NCBI GenBank assembly: GCA_001829415.1
Contig: MIBE01000003.1
Coordinates: forward strand, 38,932-102,931
DNA from: Spirochaetes bacterium GWF1_51_8
Lineage (GTDB): Bacteria; Spirochaetota; Brevinematia; Brevinematales; GWF1-51-8
Direction: 5' to 3'
DNA: 64,000 nt
Position numbers and translations under genes: made by a program. Positions 9,713 to 19,481 of this stretch are shown in pieces; positions within the stretch are counted from its first letter, which is position 1, and every line of letters begins with the position of its first letter. The notes under the pieces are model-generated. The model made no database searches, was not told the origin of the DNA, and worked only from the letters and a program-made list of their open reading frames with translations.

Positions 9713-11320
9713 TTAGTAATGTTTCCTCTTTCCGGCGGGCGGATTGGAATCCTTCGCTTTCTCGACAAGCGGCCGGTTGCCGTGGTTATTCTTCCTGAAC
9801 GAGTTCAGGATGACCTCGGCGTCCTCGAACGAGACGGTGATAAAGGAAAACTCCTCGAGCACGCGGACATCGTGAATCCGTTGGGCTTTCACCCCGGCTT
9901 CTTTCTCGATAAAGTCCACGACTTTCTTGGCGTTCATTCCCTTGTTGCGCCCGAGAGCGACAAACAGGCGGGATTTCCCTTTTTTATCGATAGACACTTT
10001 TCTGATCTCGTTGTAGTTAGCAGGGTCGAGCTCGTCCTGGAACGAATAACGCAGGATAGCGGAAACAAGCGATTCGGGGTCGGCGGTTTCGAGGAGTTCC
10101 TTTGCGAAGGTGCGGTATATCTCGATCTCGTTACTTCCCAACAACTCGTGCACGTCCTCTTTAATCCTGCTCCGTTTCTGCTCGATCACCTGATCGATAC
10201 CGGGAAGGTCTTCCTTGCGGATATCCGCGCGGGCGATTCTCTGGATATAGAGCAGTTTCCGGTATTCGTCGGATGTGACGAACGTGATGGCGGTGCCTTC
10301 TTTACCCGCGCGGCCTGTGCGGCCGATACGGTGCACATAGGACTCGGGGTCCTGAGGCAGGGAGTAGTTGATCACATGGGTCAGGTTATTGACATCGATA
10401 CCGCGCGCGGCGACATCGGTCGCGACGAGGATATTGAGGCGCTGGCCTTTGAATTTCTCCATGATCCGTTCGCGCTGGTATTGCGAGACATCCCCGTGAA
10501 GGGCGTCAGCCTCATACCCGCGGTCGACAAGTTTATTCGTCACTTCGTCTACATCGACTTTTGTGCGGCAGAATATGAGTCCGTAAAACTCCTGCTCGAC
10601 ATCCATGATCCGGCAGAGGGCCTCGAACTTGTCGCCCTCGGCGACCTCGAAGTATATCTGGTCGGTCGTTTCTACCGTCAGTTGTTTTTTCTGGATGCGG
10701 ATAAACTCATAGTCGCGCATATGTCTCCGCGCGAGATCGAGTATCGCATCGGGCATAGTCGCCGAGAAGAGGAGCATTCTCCTTTTATCGTTGGTGTGGC
10801 TGATGATCTTTTCGGTATCCTCGATAAAACCCATATTGAGCATTTCGTCGGCCTCGTCGAGTACCATATAGGATATCTTCGAAAGATTGAGACTTTTACG
10901 GTTGATATGGTCGATCACGCGCCCGGGAGTACCGACAACAATATCCACGCCCGATTTCAGGCGGCGGAGCTGTTGTTCGATAGACGACCCGCCGTAGATC
11001 GGCAGGATATGAAAGTTTTTCTGGCCGCGGAGCGAATGGATCTCTTCCGAAACCTGGATCGCAAGTTCGCGTGTCGGGCACAGAACTAAAGCCTGCACAT
11101 ATCCCTGACCGGGTTCGATCTTTTCCAGGATCGGCAGTCCGAACGCGGCGGTTTTACCGGTTCCGGTCTGCGCCTGTCCGACTATATCTTTGGTGCCGTT
11201 TAATGCAATCGGAATGACTTTTTCCTGAATATCCGTAGGTTCTTCAAAACCTTTGTTGCCTAATGCGAGAATGGAGTTCTCTGAAAGACCTAAATTCCTG
11301 AAGCTCTGCAAATCGTTCAT
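9713..11320 (-). CDS. DEAD-box RNA helicase, DeaD/CshA type
   Basis: A 535-residue helicase with every core motif: AQTGTGKT (K56), PTRELA, TPGRVIDH, VLDEADEMLNMG (DEAD at 155-158), SATMP, ATDVAARGIDV and HRIGRTGRAG. Residues ~455-520 (RLFVALGRNKGMNAKKVV to ILNSFRKN) are a DbpA-type RNA-binding domain, as in DeaD and CshA. The role is RNA unwinding in ribosome assembly, mRNA decay or cold adaptation. It is monocistronic; AAGAGG precedes the ATG. The tail is short and basic (KRKHY). Confidence 0.95.
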   Translation of the reverse strand: MNDLQSFRNLGLSENSILALGNKGFEEPTDIQEKVIPIALNGTKDIVGQAQTGTGKTAAFGLPILEKIEPGQGYVQALVLCPTRELAIQVSEEIHSLRGQKNFHILPIYGGSSIEQQLRRLKSGVDIVVGTPGRVIDHINRKSLNLSKISYMVLDEADEMLNMGFIEDTEKIISHTNDKRRMLLFSATMPDAILDLARRHMRDYEFIRIQKKQLTVETTDQIYFEVAEGDKFEALCRIMDVEQEFYGLIFCRTKVDVDEVTNKLVDRGYEADALHGDVSQYQRERIMEKFKGQRLNILVATDVAARGIDVNNLTHVINYSLPQDPESYVHRIGRTGRAGKEGTAITFVTSDEYRKLLYIQRIARADIRKEDLPGIDQVIEQKRSRIKEDVHELLGSNEIEIYRTFAKELLETADPESLVSAILRYSFQDELDPANYNEIRKVSIDKKGKSRLFVALGRNKGMNAKKVVDFIEKEAGVKAQRIHDVRVLEEFSFITVSFEDAEVILNSFRKNNHGNRPLVEKAKDSNPPAGKRKHY

Positions 11321-11412
11321 TTGTACCTCTTAATTTCGTTATATAAGTATAAACAGAATGCTGAAAAAAAGCAATTCTATACTCCCGCGTGAAGAAATAT
11401 TAACGGTATTTA

Positions 11413-11441
11413 TTGCGTTTTTTCAGGGAGTTCTGTATAAT
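11413..11441 (+). promoter_or_regulatory. Sigma-70 type promoter of the second hybrid kinase
   Basis: TTGCGT at 11413-11418 and a consensus TATAAT at 11436-11441, 17-base spacer, 23 bases before ATG 11465. Confidence 0.65.
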
Positions 11442-11464
11442 TGCTTTAATGGGGTGTAAAAAAC

Positions 11465-14400
11465 ATGGAAAAAAGTAATATTTCCGGGTTTGACTCGGTG
11501 CTTTTTCCTGTACTCTCGCGTCTTCATCTTCTGGAATACTCCTGCGCGGTGATCTCATCCGACTCTAACCTTATAGAAGCAACGGAGTTATTTTCATCAA
11601 TTTTCTCAATCGGCATTCAGGAATCTTTAGGCCATAACCTCTTCGAACTCCTAGGAATCTCCCCGGAATCGAAAGCCGAATTCGAGTCATACATTCACGG
11701 AATTTTCGGCGACGGTTCCGGTGCCGCTAGAGTTTTTCCATTTTTAATACGCGGAGATACAATTCATGTCGCATTGATGGGGTTTACGAACGGCAACGGC
11801 AGGGGGATTTTGTTCGCCGAGGCCGTAAGGGCCGATCACCCGGAGTGGGCGCTTCTGGAGAAAGAAAACAGCGACATCCTGATACCTGTCGACCATATCC
11901 CAATCGGTTTCTGTGTTCATTCCAAAGGAGTCATTGTCTATGTGAACAAAACGGCGCTTGAGATTCTCGCGGCGCGTCCCGGCGAAAACTATATAGGGAA
12001 GAGCGCAATCGAATTCGTTCATCCCGATTATCGGGCGAAGGCCATCGAGCGTATCGGAAAAATTCTTACCGAAAAGGGCGAAATGCCGCTCATGGAAGAG
12101 AAATTCGTGAAAAGCGACGGGACTTATATCGATGTCGAGGTGTTCGGAACATATATCGAATATCACGGCGTTCCGGCGACACTCGTGCTCTTTCGCGGGA
12201 TCGGCGCCCGCAAAGATATGGAAGAACGCCTCCGGAATAGCGAGAAACGTTATCGCGAGCTTTTCAATTCCATGCTGGACGGCTTCGCGTTTCATAAGAT
12301 GGTATTCGATGAAAACAACCGACCGGTCGATTATATCTTCCTCGAGATGAATCCTGCGTTCGAGAAGATGTCCGGCCTTTCGGCGGAGGAGGTAGTCGGG
12401 AAGAAGGTGATGGACGTTCTGCCGGACACGGAGCCGTTCTGGATCGAGACTTTTGGCAAGGTGGCGTCGACCGGAGAATCGGCCAGATTTGAGAATTATA
12501 CCGCGCCGCTCGATAAGTACTTCGAAGTGACTGCGTACTCCTCCGCGAAAGGATATTTCGCGTGTATTTTCCGGGATATCACCCCGCAGAAGCACGCCGA
12601 ACAGGCCTTGAAGCAGGAACGCGACCTCTTGGACCATGTCATGGAGATCAGTCCCGTCGCGCTGACAATAGTCGACAGGGACGGTCAGATCGTTTTCGCG
12701 AACAGGAAAGCCGAGGAAGTACTAGGTCTGTCCCGCCGGGAGATCGAGAGCAGGACATACAACGCCCCGGCGTGGAAAATTTTATCGTTGGACGGAACAC
12801 CGTTCTCCGAAACGGAAATACCGGTATCGAAAGTCCTGGCGACCAAAGAGCCTGTCAGTAATATCCGCCACCTGATCGAATTGCCGTCGGGTGAAAAATG
12901 TCTTCTCTCCGTGAACGGGACTCCCCTTTTCAATGACGCGCACGAGATCGAAAAGGTCATCCTGACCTTCGAGGATATTACCGAGGCAAATAAGATAGAA
13001 CGCGCGCTGACCCATATTATCGAAGCCTCGTCTCTGACCGGCACCGACTTCTTTAACTCGATGGTGCTGGGTTTCTCCGAGATTTTCGATATAGATTACG
13101 TGCTGATCGGCGAATTGTCGGTTTCCGGCGGCGGGCATGTCCAGACCCTTTCGGTCTGCCGGAGAAATATGCTGATCGAAAACTTCGAGTACGGCCTGAA
13201 AGATACGCCGTGCGAGGATGTGCTCGAGAAAAAGTTCTGCATTTTCCCGAGCGGGATCCGAGGGCTTTACCCCAACGCCAAGTTGATACGGGACAGGGAG
13301 ATCGAGGGTTACGGCGGAATTGCCCTTTACAGCAGTAAAAGCAAGCCTATCGGGTTTCTGGTTGTGATGAATACCAAACCCATCGTAAGGACGGAGATGA
13401 TAGAGAGATTTGTCAAGCTCTTTGCCGCGCGCATCTCGAGCGAGATCGAACGCCTGCATATCGAGGAAGAACGCGGTAAGATCGAAGACCAGCTTCGCCA
13501 GGCGCAGAAAATGGAATCGATCGGGCGACTCGCGGGAGGGATCGCGCACGATTTCAACAACATGCTGACCCCGATCATCGGCTATGCGGATATGTTCCTG
13601 AATTATGAACTCACGCCCGAGCATCCGTTCTACGCTCCGATGAAAGACCTGTACGATGCGGCGATCCGCGCGAAAAACCTGACCCATCAGCTTCTGGCAT
13701 TCAGCCGGAAGCAGATGCTGATCCTGAAAAAGGTCTATCTCAACGAGATTATCGGACGGTTTTACTCGATGCTCCGCCGCACGATCCGTGAGAATATAGA
13801 GATCAAGTTCGAAGCTGAAACCGGGCTCTGGAGTGTCGAGGCGGATACGTCCCAGATCGAACAAATCCTCCTGAACCTCTGTGTCAACTCTCAGGACGCT
13901 ATCTACGACAGGGGCGAGATCAGGATCGAAACGAAAAACATGGATATCGAAAAGGACATTCTTTTCAGCTCGGACGTCCTCAATGCCGGAAAGTATGTTC
14001 TGCTTCGGGTCACCGATTCCGGCGAGGGAATCGACGACGCGTCCATCAAACTTATCTTCGAGCCGTTCTTCACCACGAAGAAGGATTTCGGGACGGGACT
14101 GGGGCTTGCCACGGTCTACGGAATAGTGAAGCAGCACAACGGGCATATCGAGGTGGAAAGCTCGAAGGACGGCGGGACGAAGTTTTCGATCTATTTTCCA
14201 CGCGCGGATACGGAATTCAATCTTGGGTCGCATGCCGACGAGCAGGGTTTGGTGCCGTCCATCCCGAAAGCATCATCCACGACGATCCTCGTGGTCGAGG
14301 ACGATGTCACGGTCCGGAAACTGACCGAGAGTATCCTGAAGAAGTGCGGATTCAATATCTTTGTCGCCGAGGACGGCACTTCCGCGCTCAGGCTCTATGT

Positions 14401-14635
14401 CGAGAATAAGGATAAGATCGGGCTTCTCCTGACCGACCTGATCATGCCGGATATGACCGGGAAGGAACTGTCTGTCAGGATAAAGGAGATCACCCCGGAT
14501 ATCAAAGTCCTTTTCATGTCGGGATACTCCGGCAACCTTCTCAACTCGCACGGCTTCAAAGAAGAAGAAAATTTCTATATCCAAAAACCTTTCTCGATGA
14601 ATCAGCTTGTTGAAAAGATCCGCCGGATTATTTGA
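11465..14635 (+). CDS. Multi-PAS/GAF hybrid histidine kinase with receiver
   Basis: This protein has 1056 residues. An N-terminal weak PAS region precedes clear PAS domains at roughly 140-250 (IPIGFCVHSKGVIVYVNK), 260-380 (MLDGFAFHKMVFDE) and 390-510 (SPVALTIVDRDGQIVFANR). A GAF-like stretch lies around 520-665. The kinase core has [20 protein letters not shown] with H695, then DSGEGIDDASIKLIFEPFF and GTGLGLATVYG. The receiver has VVEDDVTV, acceptor D991 in LLLTDLIMPD, and QKPFSMNQLV. No membrane segments are visible. It belongs to the same broad class as the kinase at 5827-9348 but lacks the PocR domain. Confidence 0.9.
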   Translation: MEKSNISGFDSVLFPVLSRLHLLEYSCAVISSDSNLIEATELFSSIFSIGIQESLGHNLFELLGISPESKAEFESYIHGIFGDGSGAARVFPFLIRGDTIHVALMGFTNGNGRGILFAEAVRADHPEWALLEKENSDILIPVDHIPIGFCVHSKGVIVYVNKTALEILAARPGENYIGKSAIEFVHPDYRAKAIERIGKILTEKGEMPLMEEKFVKSDGTYIDVEVFGTYIEYHGVPATLVLFRGIGARKDMEERLRNSEKRYRELFNSMLDGFAFHKMVFDENNRPVDYIFLEMNPAFEKMSGLSAEEVVGKKVMDVLPDTEPFWIETFGKVASTGESARFENYTAPLDKYFEVTAYSSAKGYFACIFRDITPQKHAEQALKQERDLLDHVMEISPVALTIVDRDGQIVFANRKAEEVLGLSRREIESRTYNAPAWKILSLDGTPFSETEIPVSKVLATKEPVSNIRHLIELPSGEKCLLSVNGTPLFNDAHEIEKVILTFEDITEANKIERALTHIIEASSLTGTDFFNSMVLGFSEIFDIDYVLIGELSVSGGGHVQTLSVCRRNMLIENFEYGLKDTPCEDVLEKKFCIFPSGIRGLYPNAKLIRDREIEGYGGIALYSSKSKPIGFLVVMNTKPIVRTEMIERFVKLFAARISSEIERLHIEEERGKIEDQLRQAQKMESIGRLAGGIAHDFNNMLTPIIGYADMFLNYELTPEHPFYAPMKDLYDAAIRAKNLTHQLLAFSRKQMLILKKVYLNEIIGRFYSMLRRTIRENIEIKFEAETGLWSVEADTSQIEQILLNLCVNSQDAIYDRGEIRIETKNMDIEKDILFSSDVLNAGKYVLLRVTDSGEGIDDASIKLIFEPFFTTKKDFGTGLGLATVYGIVKQHNGHIEVESSKDGGTKFSIYFPRADTEFNLGSHADEQGLVPSIPKASSTTILVVEDDVTVRKLTESILKKCGFNIFVAEDGTSALRLYVENKDKIGLLLTDLIMPDMTGKELSVRIKEITPDIKVLFMSGYSGNLLNSHGFKEEENFYIQKPFSMNQLVEKIRRII

Positions 14636-14680
14636 TATCCCCGCCTTACCCCGATAGAATAATCCCGAGGTGTTTTATCT

Positions 14681-15739
14681 ATGAAAAGAATACCCGTATG
14701 TATAGGATTCCTATTTGCACTTTCCGCGGCGGTATCCGCGAAAGGGCCCTTGCCGCGTAACTGCGATTTCCCCGGGCATTACGCCGTGACAATCGATGGT
14801 TTAATCCCGTTAAGCGGGGGCGGGTTTCTCTTTCCCGGCGGATTGGGAGTAGAGGGATTCGCCTTGTTCTCCTACGCTGTCGGCGAGCTGTGGTGGGAGC
14901 ATTACGCTGAGATCGGGATGTACGGCGCCGTGTATGCGGGTTGGATCGATCTGCCGGGCGAATTCGCATGGACGTTCGGGTTCGATCTGTCCGGGCAATG
15001 GATAGATTATATCTATGCCGGGTTCGGTTCGGTGTTATCAAATCACCCGTTATCGATAGGGAGCGGGATTTCGGCGACACTCTTCGCCGTACAGCGGATA
15101 TCGCCGTGGATGAAATTCGACTACACAGCCGGCGCCGGATTGAAGTCCGGCGATATCTCGTTAGCAGGTCAACCCGCGCTCGATACATGGAATATCGCCG
15201 GGAGGGTCGGCTGGGAGTTCCAATGGTGGAAGTATGTCGGGATAGAACTGCGCGCGGAGATGAATGTCGGACTTCGGATTTTCGATGCCGCCGAACGGAA
15301 CTATTTTACTACCCAGAGCATGCTGTTTTTCGGCGATTTCCGTTTCAATCTGGATAACTACAACACCCGGCAGATTGTTCTCAGCGCCGCGGCCATCCTT
15401 TCCGTGCGGAAAAGAATCTGCCCGGAGGAAATTTTCCCGGCTTCGTTCGTCGGACGTCTGCCGTTTGCCGTACGCTTCAGCCTGATGGAGACCGGCTTGT
15501 TCGCCCGGGCAGGTTTCTTTCTCGCCGAGGGCAGCCTATTCAGCCTGCTCGCCGATTGCGGAATACAGACGGCTAAAATGGATGACGGCATACCGGACAA
15601 ATACACTGAAATCGCCGATGCGGCGTTATCCGCCGAACTCAAGCTCGCGGGTGTCCTGCTCAATGCGCGTATCGGCCTGATCTTCTATCCGGTCATGATC
15701 GGCGAAGTTTCCGCGGGAACGACTCTCTTCTTCGATTAA
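14681..15739 (+). CDS. Secreted protein, probable outer-membrane beta-barrel
   Basis: A 352-residue protein with a signal peptide (KRIPVCIGFLFALSAAVSAKG). The rest is rich in alternating aromatic and small residues (GELWWEHYAEIGMYGAVYAG, WEFQWWKYVGIELRAEMNVG) and ends in GTTLFFD with a terminal aromatic pattern typical of outer-membrane barrels. No family is recognised. It follows the hybrid kinase by 45 bases and could be co-transcribed with it. The barrel call is inference from composition. Confidence 0.55.
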   Translation: MKRIPVCIGFLFALSAAVSAKGPLPRNCDFPGHYAVTIDGLIPLSGGGFLFPGGLGVEGFALFSYAVGELWWEHYAEIGMYGAVYAGWIDLPGEFAWTFGFDLSGQWIDYIYAGFGSVLSNHPLSIGSGISATLFAVQRISPWMKFDYTAGAGLKSGDISLAGQPALDTWNIAGRVGWEFQWWKYVGIELRAEMNVGLRIFDAAERNYFTTQSMLFFGDFRFNLDNYNTRQIVLSAAAILSVRKRICPEEIFPASFVGRLPFAVRFSLMETGLFARAGFFLAEGSLFSLLADCGIQTAKMDDGIPDKYTEIADAALSAELKLAGVLLNARIGLIFYPVMIGEVSAGTTLFFD

Positions 15740-15804
15740 TCGCCGGTTTTTCGGCTCGAACTGCGCGAAAAGTTGAGCAAAACACGCATCCCTTTTAAAA
15801 TAAA

Positions 15805-15939
15805 GGCGGTTCTAAAAACTATTAACATTTTTAACGTTAATAATGATATATCTTTAAAATACGCCTAATGGTCCCTTCCTTGCCTGCCTTCTACGAAGGT
15901 AGACAGGCCACCGAGAATCGGTGGTTATTAGAAGTGTCC
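15805..15939. repeat. MITE-like repeat family A, copy 1
   Basis: It starts GGCGGTTCTAAAAACTATTA and ends GGTTATTAGAAGTGTCC, imperfect inverted ends. It shares the central ACGCCTAATGGTC block and both ends with 19947-20097, and its ends with 36912-37238. It carries a GCCTGCCTTCTACGAAGG palindrome at 15882-15908. No coding capacity. It occupies most of the gap before the zinc-ribbon gene. Confidence 0.75.
15882..15908. repeat. Dispersed palindromic unit (GCCTGCCTTC...GACAGGC)
   Basis: A short imperfect palindrome, GCCTGCCTTCTACGAAGG followed by TAGACAGGC, also present at 35603-35629 and 36974-37000, each time inside a larger inverted-end repeat. Confidence 0.75.
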
Positions 15940-15962
15940 ATAATACTGAATGGGAGGCGCAC

Positions 15963-16460
15963 ATGATCATATGCCCTAAATGCGACGCGGAAAACCCGAA
16001 AGGACAAAAGTTTTGTTCGGAATGCAAGGCCTACTTAGGCCAAACGCCGTTCGGAACGGTACTTCTCGCATGGGCGATGATTCTCGGCGCGTATACCTAC
16101 CTCGTCTCCACACTCGTACTTTTCTTTTCGCTGATAATCGAACCGTTTGGGCTGGAACTCGCGTTGAAGCTCGCGGGCTCAATTTACGCGGTGCTCGCGG
16201 GGGGATACCTGCTGAAACTCAAAGGCTGGGCATGGGTTCTGAGCCTGACCGGTTTTGTCGGGCTTGCCGGTTTCGGCGGATTTAACACGGTTGTCTATAT
16301 TATCAACGATTTCCAGACGGAATGGGTCGAGATGGTTCCATCATTCACCTATCTCGCGATCGGGATTTTCTGCATGATCGTCCTGTCTGTGAATTCCGCG
16401 TACTATTTCATGGATCCCAATAAACCCGAGAAGAAAAAAGCTGTCAGGGCGGCGGGTTAG
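15963..16460 (+). CDS. Zinc-ribbon membrane protein
   Basis: A 165-residue protein from ATG 15963, preceded by GGGAGG. An earlier in-frame start at 15921 would lie inside a repeat and is rejected. Residues 1-28 are a zinc ribbon (ICPKCDAENPKGQKFCSECK, two CxxC pairs). About four hydrophobic helices follow (for example WAMILGAYTYLVSTLVLFF), with a basic end KPEKKKAVRAAG. This zinc_ribbon plus membrane layout is common and of unknown role. Confidence 0.75.
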   Translation: MIICPKCDAENPKGQKFCSECKAYLGQTPFGTVLLAWAMILGAYTYLVSTLVLFFSLIIEPFGLELALKLAGSIYAVLAGGYLLKLKGWAWVLSLTGFVGLAGFGGFNTVVYIINDFQTEWVEMVPSFTYLAIGIFCMIVLSVNSAYYFMDPNKPEKKKAVRAAG

Positions 16461-16479
16461 TTCTTTTTCACGAAATCGC

Positions 16480-16507
16480 TTGACAAAACATAATTTTAAC
16501 ATAGAAT
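16480..16507 (+). promoter_or_regulatory. Sigma-70 type promoter of the GH13-ruvA operon
   Basis: TTGACA at 16480-16485, 16-base spacer, TAGAAT at 16502-16507; AGGAG lies just before ATG 16535. Confidence 0.65.
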
Positions 16508-16534
16508 ATCTTACCGCCACATAGGAGAAATCGT

Positions 16535-18634
16535 ATGTCGAGTTCATTCCGGCTGATTTTTGACGCAATTAGTTCGAAGGAACGGGAAGACCTGAATTTC
16601 TGGATTCCCGAGCGATGGATCACGGCAAAGGAAGTGAAGGTGCTCGAACGGAAGGGCACGAACGCCAAGGTCGAGCCGTGCGCGTACCTGACAGCCCAGT
16701 TCAAGCAGATCGAAAAGCTATATAAAGAAGATACGGACTACCGCAAGGCCCTTTCCTCGACGATGGGCTATAAGATGGACAAGGGCAAGGTTGTCGATAA
16801 CGGTGTCAAGCGGATGCCCGGCGACTGGCTGAGCGGATCGAATATCTACGGGATGTATGTCCGCAACTTTACGGCGTTCGACCACGATCAGGACGGCGTC
16901 CTCGGCGGTTCGAAGAAGAACATCACCCTGAATCAGCAGGGCGTGAAGGAAACCGGCACCTTCCTAAAATCGATGGCGCTCCTTCCGTATATCAAGTCCT
17001 TCGGGTTCGATACCGTCTATCTCCTGCCGATCAGCCAGACCGGCACGGCGTACAGGAAGGGCGAGCTCGGTTCGCCTTACGGGATGAGAAACAACTTTAA
17101 GATCGATACAATGTTTCACGACCCGATGGTGGACGAATACGGCCCCGATGTCGAGTTCCGCGCGTTTGTGGAAGCGGCGCATATCCTCGGGATGCGCGTG
17201 ATGCTGGACTTTGTCCCGCGCACCGCCGCCCGCGACTCGGACTTCATCAAGGAGCATCCGGACTGGTTCTACTGGATTCTCCGCGATGCCGATAAGAACT
17301 ACCATTCGCCCGAGTTCACCCGCGACGAACTCCACGAAATCCACCGCCGCGTCGACCATTGGCATGACACCAAAGAGAAGCATATGATACCGCCGCACCA
17401 GGACTATGTCAGCCTGTTTACCGAACCGCCTCAGCCCGAGACAATCGAGTATGTCAGCCCGGAAGCGGGATATGTCGGCAAGGTGGGCGGGAAGGAAGTG
17501 GTCGTACCGGGCGCGTTCGCGGACTGGCCGCCGGACGATATCCAGCCGCCGTGGACCGATGTCACCTATTATAAGCTTTACGAAGACCCCGGTTTCAACT
17601 ATGTCGCATATAACACGATCCGGATGTACGACAGCCGTATCGCGAAAAAGAATAAAGCGCTCTGGGATACTATCGCGAACTTCATCCCGTTCTTTCAGGA
17701 AGAGTTCGGTATCGACGGCGCGAGAATCGATATGGGCCATGCCCTTCCTCACGAGCTCGAGCATATTATTATCGAAGAAGCCCGCGATATCGATCCCGAC
17801 TTCGGATTCCTCGCCGAGGACTTCAATGTCTGGGCGAGAGCGCGTGAAAAGGGCTACAACATGGTTATGGGCAACTCATGGTATACCTTCCCGAGGACGA
17901 TGGCTCCGTCGGAGAACGGCGACAGCCTTGCGAAGCATTTTATCAAGGAACTGCCGAAATATCCCAATCCGGTCTGGGGAAGCCCCGAGACCGGGGACAC
18001 CCCGCGCGCGGCGGCGAGAAAGGGAGGGATCAAGTTCTCGAAGGCGATCTGGACGATCCTGAACTGCCTGCCGAATATGGTGCCGTTCTGCTTCTCCGGC
18101 TTCGAGCTCGGCGATCACAAGCCAAACAACCTCGGCCTCGATTTTACGCCCGAAGAGATCAAGGTGCTCGGCCAGAAACCCCTCGCATTCTTCGACCGCG
18201 CCGACCTGTCATGGGACTCGCCGTTCGCCGACGAAATGGTCGCGCATGTGAAGAAGATCAACGAGTTCCGCGCCGAAAACAAAGGAAATATCCTGCATCT
18301 CGATAACTTCAAATGGGTCGAGAACGAGACGAACGGCAAACCGTTCATGTCGCCGGAAAACCCGACGATCTCGTTTATCCGCTTTTTTGAAGAGAACATG
18401 CTCACTATCTTGACATCCGGCATGTTCGGTGAAATCCTCTTCCCTATCGAAGTAGAGCGGGATTTCCTCGTGGTCGGGAATATGGACTTCGAGAACGAAG
18501 TGATCTCGACCGTCTCCATCGGGTATGACGAACCGTTCGCGAATATATTCACGGGCGAAAAGTATAGAGCCGTCGACGGCAAAATGAACCTGCGCCTGAA
18601 ACCGGGCGAAGTGATCCTCGCGGTCCGGGAATAG
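16535..18634 (+). CDS. Alpha-amylase family (GH13) enzyme
   Basis: A 699-residue protein with no signal peptide, so probably cytoplasmic. The TIM-barrel has GFDTVYLLPISQTG, GMRVMLDFVPRTAARDSDF, GARIDMGHALPHE with the nucleophile D399, and FLAEDFNV with the acid E428. The C-terminal ~110 residues look like the usual beta-sandwich (VERDFLVVGNMDFENEV). GH13 enzymes cleave or transfer alpha-glucans; whether this is an amylase, a maltosyltransferase or a branching-type enzyme cannot be decided from motifs. The N-terminal 100 residues are not part of the barrel. RuvA follows after 5 bases. Confidence 0.85.
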   Translation: MSSSFRLIFDAISSKEREDLNFWIPERWITAKEVKVLERKGTNAKVEPCAYLTAQFKQIEKLYKEDTDYRKALSSTMGYKMDKGKVVDNGVKRMPGDWLSGSNIYGMYVRNFTAFDHDQDGVLGGSKKNITLNQQGVKETGTFLKSMALLPYIKSFGFDTVYLLPISQTGTAYRKGELGSPYGMRNNFKIDTMFHDPMVDEYGPDVEFRAFVEAAHILGMRVMLDFVPRTAARDSDFIKEHPDWFYWILRDADKNYHSPEFTRDELHEIHRRVDHWHDTKEKHMIPPHQDYVSLFTEPPQPETIEYVSPEAGYVGKVGGKEVVVPGAFADWPPDDIQPPWTDVTYYKLYEDPGFNYVAYNTIRMYDSRIAKKNKALWDTIANFIPFFQEEFGIDGARIDMGHALPHELEHIIIEEARDIDPDFGFLAEDFNVWARAREKGYNMVMGNSWYTFPRTMAPSENGDSLAKHFIKELPKYPNPVWGSPETGDTPRAAARKGGIKFSKAIWTILNCLPNMVPFCFSGFELGDHKPNNLGLDFTPEEIKVLGQKPLAFFDRADLSWDSPFADEMVAHVKKINEFRAENKGNILHLDNFKWVENETNGKPFMSPENPTISFIRFFEENMLTILTSGMFGEILFPIEVERDFLVVGNMDFENEVISTVSIGYDEPFANIFTGEKYRAVDGKMNLRLKPGEVILAVRE

Positions 18635-18639
18635 TCGGG

Positions 18640-19254
18640 ATGTATTTTTCGGTTACGGGCCGTCTGCTCCATAAGGACGAGACTGTCGCGGTGATCGAAG
18701 CGGCCGGGGTGGGTTACGAGATCATGATCGGCCATCCGGCGTACCAGGCATTGCCCGAGATCGGGATGGACGCGACGTTATATACTACGCTCATTGTCCG
18801 CGAGGACGCGATGATGCTGGTGGGATTTCCGTCGCCGGAAGACAAACGGTTTTACGAAAACCTGATATCCGTATCGGGAGTAGGCCCGAAAACGGGGCTG
18901 AAAATCCTGTCCGAGCTAACACCATTGCAGATACGGAACGCAGTCATCGCCGAGGACACGTCAGTCCTCTCCAAAACCAAGGGCATCGGGCCCAAGCTCG
19001 CGTCGAGAATAGTCCTCGAATTGAAAGATAAAATCCGCCACCTGATTGTCAACGAAGACACGTCCGGGAAAGACAACCTCGGGCGGAAACGTCTGGAAGT
19101 CCTGCTCGCGATGCGGGTGCTGGGCTACGCCGATCAGGAAGTGAAGCCGTCCATCGATCAGGCGTTCCGTGATCCAGACATGTCCGGAAAGGACGTCGAG
19201 GAGATAATCAGGCATATACTGACCGGGCTGGTACGCGGCGGAAAGAGGGAATAG
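18640..19254 (+). CDS. ruvA: Holliday junction branch migration protein RuvA
   Basis: A 204-residue protein of normal RuvA length. The N-terminal OB fold (MYFSVTGRLLHKDETVAVIEAAGVGYEI), two helix-hairpin-helix motifs (LISVSGVGPKTGLKILSEL and TKGIGPKLASRIVLELKDK), and a C-terminal RuvB-binding domain ending EEIIRHILTGLVRGG are all present. RuvA binds four-way DNA junctions and loads RuvB. ruvB and ruvC are not in the window. It is translated right after the GH13 gene (5-base gap), an unusual operon partner. Confidence 0.95.
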   Translation: MYFSVTGRLLHKDETVAVIEAAGVGYEIMIGHPAYQALPEIGMDATLYTTLIVREDAMMLVGFPSPEDKRFYENLISVSGVGPKTGLKILSELTPLQIRNAVIAEDTSVLSKTKGIGPKLASRIVLELKDKIRHLIVNEDTSGKDNLGRKRLEVLLAMRVLGYADQEVKPSIDQAFRDPDMSGKDVEEIIRHILTGLVRGGKRE

Positions 19255-19275
19255 CCCGGGCACATCCGGGCTTGA

Positions 19276-19456
19276 TGACGAACTCATTAAATTCATGATT
19301 TTTTTGTCACTGCGAGGAGCAGAGCGACAAAGCAGTCTGTTTAAATTTATACCCAGTAATTAAATAGATTGCTTCGGCTATGGTTCGGCATCCCGCCGTG
19401 GAAGGCGGGACAAGTGCTCACCATGACGCCTCACAATGACAAAATGAGTTTGTCAA
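19276..19456. repeat. MITE-like repeat family B, copy 1
   Basis: The left end TGACGAACTCATTAAATTC and the right end, read inverted, GTTGACAAACTCATTTTGTC share the TGAC.AACTCATT..TGTCA pattern. The interior has TGTCACTGCGAGGAGC and AGATTGCTTCGG. The same long-end and short-end order appears inverted at 35505-35665. It fills the ruvA-yaaR gap and stops just before the ribosome site of the next gene. Confidence 0.75.
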
Positions 19457-19481
19457 CATGCCCATCCGGGAGGGGCTTTCG

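Noticed and set aside
9719..11089. 456-codon open frame opposite the DEAD-box helicase
   Set aside because: A codon-bias shadow of the helicase; no protein family features.
12782..14233. 483-codon open frame opposite the second hybrid kinase
   Set aside because: A shadow of the kinase gene, whose PAS, HisKA and receiver motifs are complete.
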